64,000 nt of DNA from NCBI GenBank assembly GCA_023213395.1, contig CM041465.1, positions 235,731,741 to 235,795,740 on the forward strand. The letters are read 5' to 3'. The notes under the pieces were generated by a model. The model was given only the letters and a program-made list of their open reading frames with translations, made no database searches and had not been told where the DNA came from. Shown here one piece after another: positions 57,831-64,000 of the stretch (positions are counted from its first letter, which is position 1; each line of letters opens with the position of its first letter). The DNA comes from Cycas panzhihuaensis (lineage: Eukaryota > Cycadophyta). The position numbers and the translations under genes are program-made.

Positions 57831-60540
57831 TGGATGTGCGTCTACGGGATAGCCACCTAACTAAATAGGTATGGTAAGAGCAGGTGATAATATGATCGAG
57901 AAAGAGACCTATAAGTAGGGTAATTACCACGCAGGGTGCCCCGTGCACCGGAGAGCGAGTTCGGGACCTGCAATGGAATGTAGCTACCTAAGGGTGATCC
58001 CCCCACTTCGAACAAGAGGTGAGGAGGCATAGGGTTAGCCAGGGTTGACCTAAAGGAAGCATCCTCCCACCCTTGGATGGCCAGAAGGAGACGGAAATGA
58101 ACCTTCGAGGGTTTCCCTAGAGCAACGGGAAATAAGAAAGGATAGGCAAGTAAGCGGCCTATGAACGAGGTCACCTTGGTTGCCTAGCGAAGCGGTGAAC
58201 CAAGGGAAAATGAGAGGGATGAGCCAAGAAGGTGGGTCAAGGTATGCCTAAGCAAACTAACCAAATACAAAAAGGACAAGGGGAAAAGGAAGCTTGCATG
58301 GCAAAGGAGAGAAAAGGTGAAAGGGGTAGTTCCTAAGACCTTTCCCTATGAGTAAAGAAGATGCATGCAATGAAATAAATAAAGCATGAACCAAGAGCAA
58401 AGTTAATTTCCCCTTTTGATTTCCAATGAGTTAATTACTACTTATGTAAAGGAAAATCAAAAGGAAAAGGTGATGGGGCAGAGTGAAAGTGTGTACCCAG
58501 AATGGAAGCATGTCGTGATGATGGCGCTCCCGAGGGACACCCAAGACTAGTCCACAAGGTGCGACAGTCATGAAGCATCGTGACGGATCAGAATAAGGGG
58601 CTCCCTTACCTTCCCCAGAAAAATACTAAAGTACAAAACCAAGGAAAGAAAGAGACTAAATGCTAGCAATAAATGAAGTATGAAAGTACAACATGCATAG
58701 AAGCACTTACCGGCAAAGGGACAAATGAAGAAAGGTCCTTTGTGCTTTCTGAACACCTACAAGTAGACAGCAACCTCCTCCTTTCTAAAGAAAGGGTACT
58801 AACATGCAATGACAAGATCCTAACAATACATGTCTATGTAATACAAATATAAACTTAAACATGTATATGTTAGCATCAACACAATGATGATAATATGTAA
58901 AGGAGGACAGCCAAAGTAAAAGAAAAGTAACCGGTAAGCCTCGGAGTGGCCCACCTCCCGCAAAGAACAACCCTAACCTCCCCCCAAAAGCCACAATGCA
59001 GCGAGGGCAAGGCCAAGAAAGATGGTTGAAAATAGTAGCAAGGGAGTTGAGAAGAGCCAAAGAAGACCTACGGCAAGCCGGGATGCTATGAAGAGCAAAC
59101 CAGGCTGCCAAGAAGAGAGTTGGGCAAAGATCAAGCAGTTGAGACTTATGTGAGTTGCCTGAACCTGAGCACAAGCCCTCAAACCAGCACTGCAACGTGT
59201 GATAACGCTGGTTTCAGTGGCTAAGGAAAGCCCAACAAACCCTTATTTGAGTGCCAAGGACAGCATGAGGCAAGAGGGAAGGTTTGTGGGGCTTAAAGCT
59301 GCTTGAGGAGCGTGGAAGGTGGTGCGGAATCCACCTAGCTCTCTCCCAAACCCTATGTCAACCCTCTATGTCGCTGCCTTGAGCAACAAACGCAGGCAAG
59401 GAGGCACTATAACAGGGGTAAAACAGTCCAATATAAAGAGGAAAACAACCCTCACAAAGATAAGCAAAGAGACAAGCAAGATAGGGCATCAATTGCATAA
59501 GAAAAATAACTCAAATCAATGAATACCTGAGAGGAAGAGGAGAGGTGCTTGCCTTAGCTAAGGGCTAGTAAGGAGAGGCTGAGAAATCAGCCTAAAAACT
59601 GTGGTGTAGCAGGTTTGGGACCCTGCTAATGGAGTTGGAGGAAGAACACCTACACTTAGAACACTTGATGGCTGCCTGGGGCAAGAATCCACTGAAATCT
59701 CTCAAAGGTGTGTGAGGGGCTGGGAAGATGTCCTAGCCACACCAAAGGAGAGATGGGCGCTGGAGGAGAGATGCAGTCCATGGCGGTGGTAGGGCGAGAG
59801 AATAGCAGAGCACAACGTGGTTTCCTTGAGGAGCAATCCAAAAAGTTAGTAAAAAGTCCTCAAAAATGAGTAAATGATGACTTAAGTACCCAACCCAAAC
59901 CCTAAAGCAAGCGATTAGGGCGTGGCTAGGAGCGAGTTAAGTCGCGAGACATGTGGTAGTTTCATAATAAACGCAAAATTACCATGGTGGATTTGAAAAA
60001 AATAAATTAGAATAGTCATACTGCCGCAAAATCTACAATACCGCAGATTTTCTGGCGGTACCACGAAAATTGCAGCGGTATTCACCTAAAGGCAAAACCA
60101 GGCCCAGCCAACTAGTCTAGGCTATGGGAAGATGACAAAAAGGGCCAATAGGGGGCTGAGACACCTACCTGGGGATGAGCAAGCCAACAAACGGGTCCAA
60201 AAGAGCAAAAATAGGGCTCAAACGGTGCGGCAAGTCAACCAAATAATGACGGGTCATCACACGGGCAGAGGTGGCACAAGCCAAGTGGAACCTGGAGCGA
60301 GGAGGGCAGAATGCGGGAAGTGGAATGGCCACCAGGGTGTCACACTCGCTGGGAGTGTGCCCCTGCTATAGTCGTCATAGGCTGGAATAAACGTAGACAA
60401 ATACAAAGTCATCTACAAAGCCACAAGCATGCAGACATGCAAGCAAACACTCATCAAAAGAAAGCGATGATAAAGCGAGAAACATACCTACACTTACCTG
60501 AGTTGGTAATTCCGTATCTATTCCTAGAAGCCGAGAAACA
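57831..60540 (-). repeat. Element B 5' LTR
   Basis: 2710 bp, from TGGATGTGCG to CGAGAAACA on the plus strand. An imperfect palindrome lies at 60028-60051 (AAAATCTACAAT and ACCGCAGATTTT). Confidence 0.92.
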
Positions 60541-60562
60541 GGTCCCACGACAATCGGGGACC

Positions 60563-60598
60563 CGCGGTAAAGATCGCGACACCGCGATCTTTGCCGCG
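60563..60598. repeat. Hairpin in intron 1 of the D antisense gene
   Basis: Arms CGCGGTAAAGATCGCG (60563-60578) and CGCGATCTTTGCCGCG (60583-60598) are complementary except at one pair, with a 4-base spacer ACAC. The core AAGATCGCG is shared with the 14-bp palindrome of C at 24121-24134. Confidence 0.9.
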
Positions 60599-60849
60599 GT
60601 GTGAACGTCACCCTGCCAAAAGGGGGGGTTTTCTTCCTAAAAAATAAAAAAGAATCTTTCTTGTAGGCCACAGCTAGGCCCGCTAGGACCAAAGTTGCCT
60701 AATGCCTTGGTCCCGCCTCTCTCTGGGTCCAATTTGGACTCTTGGAGATCTTGTTTCACCCATAGGGGGCTAAAAACTACATATAAAAACTATAAAAATC
60801 ATTTAACTTTAAATCACGAGATGGGTTATGGTTTCAAAGATCCACTCAC

Positions 60850-60873
60850 TGGGTCTAGTCGAGCGCTTGCCAT
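60850..60873 (-). pseudogene. Exon 1 of the antisense PMD-like gene of element D
   Basis: An ATG at 60873 opens eight codons, MASARLDP, followed by GTGAGTGGA at 60849-60841. In C the eight codons read MATVRPDP with the same donor. Intron 1 then runs to 60541, is interrupted by element B, and continues from 45240 to the acceptor at 45060. Its length without B is about 485 bp, against 482 bp in C. Confidence 0.7.
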
Positions 60874-61032
60874 CTCGTCGCTGTGATCCCAACAACTATC
60901 TCCTAGCCCCGATCTAACGGTCGAATCTCCCTCCATGTGCCTTTGAAGTCAGGTAGTGCTCCGCTGTGTAAGGAATGGGCTCTGGATTCGTTCGAGAGCC
61001 CGTGAAAATGAATTTCATTTTCATTGATTTTC

Positions 61033-61040
61033 CTTATATA
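61033..61040 (-). promoter_or_regulatory. TATA box of the antisense PMD-like gene, element D
   Basis: TATATAAG on the minus strand in the context ACCTATATAAGGA, 160 bp before the exon 1 ATG, against 157 bp between the corresponding ends in C. The upstream CAGTCCCAAC block of B and C is not seen. Confidence 0.75.
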
Positions 61041-61188
61041 GGTGGGGGCCCCGATGGGCACTGTCTCCGTCTTCGCTCCTGTGATAGCCTTTTGGATCAT
61101 TTCTTATCCCTGATCATCTTTGCCTTCAGGCCCTATTTCCTGTTGTGTTCCCATAGCCTTCATTTTTCTCATTCCTTTGGATGCATTA

Positions 61189-61453
61189 ATGGCACCTTAC
61201 TGATGCATTTTCGTAGGGTCCTTCTGTCTCATTTTACGTGCCGCTCTCATGCATGCCTGAGTTTATACTCGCTCGGTTCATTTTGCCATCTTGGACTCAT
61301 TTTTGTAGCTTGTTCCTGCCCCTGGGGTCTTCAAAGGGAATGATCCCTCCATCCGGAGTCATTCTTTGCTTCCTTAAGCAACCTTTGGCATCCCTAGGGT
61401 GCCCTTTCTTTACGCTCTCGGCCCGGTTGGATAACTATCCTATCCTTGGGTAG
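61189..61453 (+). pseudogene. Small conserved sense frame upstream of aRNH, element D
   Basis: An ATG at 61189 (MAPY) aligns with the start of the 125-codon frame of C but meets TGA at codon 5. In the other frame the homologous text continues (SCMPEFILARFILPSWTHF, SSKGMIPPSG) to a stop at 61453. No domain is recognised. Confidence 0.33.
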
Positions 61454-61575
61454 CCTTATTGCTAGGTCCTCCTACCCTTCATAGCCATTTATTGCTTGCC
61501 ATACGAGTATTTTTTTTGCTTTGACTCCTATTTTATTATACATTTTCTCTACCGAGACATTTCTTTTCATCATCC

Positions 61576-62082
61576 ATGACTCTCTTCATCTTTACCAATG
61601 GCAGAAGCTGTGGCAACCCTGGACCTTTTGCTGCTACATAGATTCTTCACTGCCCTTTTAGATATGATTTTATGCATTCTAAAATCTTGCTCCCCGAGGC
61701 CACCAATAATGAAGCTGAGTGCATGGCCGTTATTGAAGCCCTTACTTATGCACTCCATTTCTATCACAGATCTTTTGTTCTTCTTTGCGACTCCCAAGTG
61801 GTGGTGTCCCATCTCACCTAGATTTACCAGGTCTGATACCCTCATTTAAGAGCCCTCACTTCGACCGCCAGATCCTTGCTAGATAATTTCCAGTCTGTCG
61901 ACATCTGACACATCCCTCGAGCCCTTAATGCTGAGGTGGACAGCCTCATTTACCTCATCCTTGAGCGTCGCCTTCCTCTCCTTGCTGACCGCCTCTTAGA
62001 CTTGCCCAATTGCTTTATCACCCAAGTCTTTGGCTGTCATGTAAGATCACTTTGTGAATCGGTTCACACCTCTGAAAGCTAG
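61576..62082 (+). pseudogene. Element D archaeal-type RNase H (aRNH)
   Basis: An ATG at 61576 gives MTLFIFTNGRSCGNPGP, then LPEATNNEAECMAVIEAL, LLCDSQVVVSHL, the histidine-containing HIPRALNAEVDSLIYLILE and LLDLPNCFITQVFGC, ending with TAG at 62080. The first catalytic Asp is Asn (FTNGR). Four stops interrupt it (after FAAT, SHLT, YQV and VDI). Its C-terminus is longer than in B and C because the early TGA after the LLLLDDHP-like block is absent. It lies between the small frame and the PPT, as in B and C. Confidence 0.82.
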
Positions 62083-62411
62083 CCACTAATGAGGCTAAAC
62101 TATGGCGACTACTAGGTTTGCTCATTTACCTCTTATACATGACATCATCATGTACTTTTCTCTATATTTTTATGATGGGGGTAGCCCCCTCGTCCTTCTT
62201 AGCTTCCAATTGATTCCTAAGTGGCACATAGGTAGCCCCTATGTTGTCTCCACCCTTATCCTTATATCCACGTGTTTTGCCATGACACTTGTCAGCACCC
62301 TTGACTCTTGTTATGATTATGATTTATATATACATACACATGTGCTACTAACAGTTTTATTACCAACATTTGCCATTGCACCATTCTTTCAAGCAGCGAG
62401 GCTCTGCTACT
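62083..62411 (+). other. Region between aRNH and PPT in element D, no gene seen
   Basis: Matches the corresponding regions of C (22384-22727) and A (about 4240-4559), including an ACGCTTATATATA-like run and GGCTCTGCTAC just before the PPT. No coding pattern is seen. Confidence 0.6.
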
Positions 62412-62421
62412 AAGGGGGTAG
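62412..62421 (+). other. Element D polypurine tract
   Basis: AAGGGGGTAG stands directly before the 3' LTR start TGTTTCCC at 62422. Confidence 0.85.
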
Positions 62422-64000
62422 TGTTTCCCAGCTACTGGGAATAGATACAGATAGGTCAACTTAGGTAAGCACATGTATGCTTCTTCCTTTTCACTTCTAC
62501 TATTTCTTTGGAAGGGTTCACAAAAGTATTGCCTCATTGCATGACTGACTGCTTTATTTGTATGATTACCTTGCATCCATTTGGCTTGATCATGATACTT
62601 GTCATATTATGAGGCTATGATGACCCAGTGGGACCTACCTTTCCACAAGGTAGGCATCCCCATGGTACTTTACAACCCTCCGCGCTACCTCCACATCACC
62701 TCAAGCCTCATTTGATTTGTATGACCCATTCATGCCCTAATTTGAGCTCTTACCATGATGTTTCTGAGAGCTTTAGCCCTTTGATACTCCTCTCAGCCTT
62801 ATTCACATGCCTTCTAGACTATCCTAACCACCTAGATAGGAGGGCCAACCCCTTCCTAGCCTGCCACATCAACTTTTTGGGCTCCCAGAACCCAGATTAT
62901 TGCCATTCTAGCTTTCTGGTCCCGCATTACTGTAAACTTAGTAGTAATACGAAATTTACTATGGTGCGACTGTTGCAAGTTATTTTTTAAAAATTACCAT
63001 GGAAATTCTCATTTTTTTCATGGAATTACCACGTGGCCTCACGCCCAGCACAGCCCTATTCACTTGTTTAGGGTTAAGATGGGTACAAATCCCAAAACCA
63101 TCATCATTTTACCTTTCTTAGATCTCTTTCGGCTCTCCAACTCAACTCTCTCCTACTGTAGTTTTTTGCACTTCTTTCTTGCTTCCATAGGTGTACCTGC
63201 AGACCTACATTTCTTGCAACTCCAGTCTAGGTTCTACCTATAATGACCCTTCTCCGTGGTGGGAAGCTCCTCTCCGGCACTCTCAAGTAAGTTTGGTGTG
63301 GTTCTCTTCTACATATGCCCTAGCAAGTGTCTCCTACGACCATCCCCAGGGAAACCTCCTATAAAACCCTACAGGAACTCTTCTTCTTCACTGGTTGTAG
63401 GGGCAAGCCTGCCCTAGACTTAGCCTAGCATGTACCTTAGGCCCATTTTTTTTAGAATTTCTTGAGTGTTATTTCTATGTTAGACTAATTTTCAAGTGTG
63501 TTTGCTTGCTTTCTCTCTGTTCAGCTGTAGTGGACATTCTTTCCATTGACTTTAGCCTTGTATCTCCACGTTTTTATCATCCCTCTACTAGTTTTCCTTA
63601 AGGAAGTAGCAGGAGAAGATCCATAAAGGTTAGGTGAAGGGAGTAAGGCAAGGGTAGTCCTACTTAGTCCTACTCCCCAAGGGCAACCCCCTTCCCACCT
63701 TTCTTCTCCTGCTCCCATGCTTCTCTTGGGTTAATTAGGAGAAGGTGAACCTTAGGCTTGCACTAGATTATCAGTACGTGTAGCACTTACTGCACTGATT
63801 CCAGGGCTACACGCCTCTTATTTGGACCCCCATAGTGTCCCCAACATTGCTTGGTATTCCTTAAATATCTTAGGAAGGTTTTGTATAACAGATCACTGCC
63901 CATAGCGACTCTATTTCCTTGATACCTCCCCAACACTTTGTTACACTTATCCTCATGCTTCTTGGCTATCATAAGTTGTTATTTGTCCTTACCTTACTGT
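62422..64000 (+). repeat. Element D 3' LTR, cut by the window end
   Basis: First 1579 bp of an LTR matching 16590 to about 18180. It starts TGTTTCCCAGCTACTGGGAA with the subterminal inverted repeat at 62425-62441. The LTR promoter motif is TACAAATC at 63084-63091, where the 5' LTR has TATAAATC. Confidence 0.93.

Larger units (their letters stand above)
45241..60540 (-). mobile_element. Element B: complete Tat-like Ty3/gypsy retrotransposon inside element D
   Basis: A 15,300-bp element read on the minus strand, with LTRs of 2691 and 2710 bp. It is the best preserved of the set: its LTRs differ only by scattered substitutions and a few indels, RT and RNase H are open over 240 and 262 codons, and integrase over 168. 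The order is LTR, PBS, gag, protease, RT, RNase H, integrase, truncated antisense gene, small frame, aRNH, degenerate PPT, LTR. It is 0.9 kb shorter than C mainly because the PMD exon is deleted. Confidence 0.95.
16590..64000 (+). mobile_element. Element D: outer Tat-like Ty3/gypsy retrotransposon, split by elements C and B
   Basis: Three D segments, 16590-19813, 36059-45240 and 60541-64000, join into one element read on the plus strand. The 5' LTR is complete and the 3' LTR runs off the window after 1579 bp. D's own sequence in the window is about 15.9 kb. The order is LTR, PBS, gag, protease, RT, RNase H, integrase, antisense PMD-like gene, small frame, aRNH, PPT, LTR. Target duplications of C and B mark both breakpoints, and the gag frame is continuous across the first. 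D is the oldest of the three by nesting, and its two LTRs are visibly diverged. Confidence 0.92.

Noticed and set aside
61576-62082. aRNH as a captured host RNase H gene
   Set aside because: The same domain sits in the same place in three elements, and this arrangement is known for Tat retrotransposons, so it belongs to the element.
16590-64000. Long inverted similarity between plus-strand gag-pol (36-42 kb) and minus-strand gag-pol (26-33 and 51-57 kb), suggesting a genomic inverted duplication
   Set aside because: Exact LTR pairs and target duplications show two related elements inserted in opposite orientation into a third. No segmental duplication is needed.
1-64000. tRNA, rRNA or organelle-derived sequence
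   Set aside because: No cloverleaf-like box A/box B pairs or rRNA-like blocks were noticed by eye; a tRNAscan run was not possible.

Overview
This window is repeat DNA from a large plant genome, almost certainly an angiosperm. I see no host gene, tRNA, rRNA or CRISPR array. It is built from LTR retrotransposons inserted into one another. Most belong to one group of very large Ty3/gypsy elements of the Tat type (Ogre/Grande/Retand relatives). They have LTRs of 2.5-2.7 kb and total lengths of 15-16 kb. Each carries gag, protease, reverse transcriptase, RNase H and integrase, then a second, archaeal-type RNase H (aRNH) near the 3' end, and an extra gene on the opposite strand.

Layout. (1) 1-7068: 3' part of element A (+), with gag and a protease remnant. 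Most of pol, the antisense gene and aRNH are deleted, and an intact 3' LTR follows at 4560-7068. (2) 7069-7851 and 15434-16589: old AT-rich sequence with a Copia gag remnant. It is interrupted by Copia element E (-), 7852-15433, which has 311-bp LTRs and a perfect TGAAC target duplication. (3) 16590-64000: element D (+), whose 3' LTR runs off the window. D is split twice. Element C (-, 19814-36053) sits in its gag with a perfect GCGCC target duplication. Element B (-, 45241-60540) sits in intron 1 of its antisense gene with the duplication GGTCT/GGTCC. Removing C and B on paper leaves one ordinary element: LTR, PBS, gag, pol, antisense gene, aRNH, PPT, LTR.

The part most worth attention is the accessory module between integrase and the 3' LTR. 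In B, C and D it contains a sense aRNH frame, a small conserved sense frame just upstream of it, and a divergent antisense gene. The antisense gene has its own TATA box (TATATAAG), an eight-codon exon 1, a GTGAGT donor, an intron of about 480 bp, a long exon 2 related to the plant mobile domain (PMD, the MAIN/MAIL1 family), an intron of about 110 bp and a coiled-coil exon 3. Introns can survive here because the gene is antisense to the genomic RNA that is reverse transcribed. Intron 1 and the LTRs share short palindromes, several centred on GGTACC. In B nearly all of the PMD exon is deleted, while the promoter, exon 1 start and coiled-coil tail remain.

Every coding region here carries stops, small indels or lost catalytic residues, so I annotate them as pseudogenes. 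Conclusions about function refer to the ancestral element. Family names rest on motif recognition by eye, without database searches.
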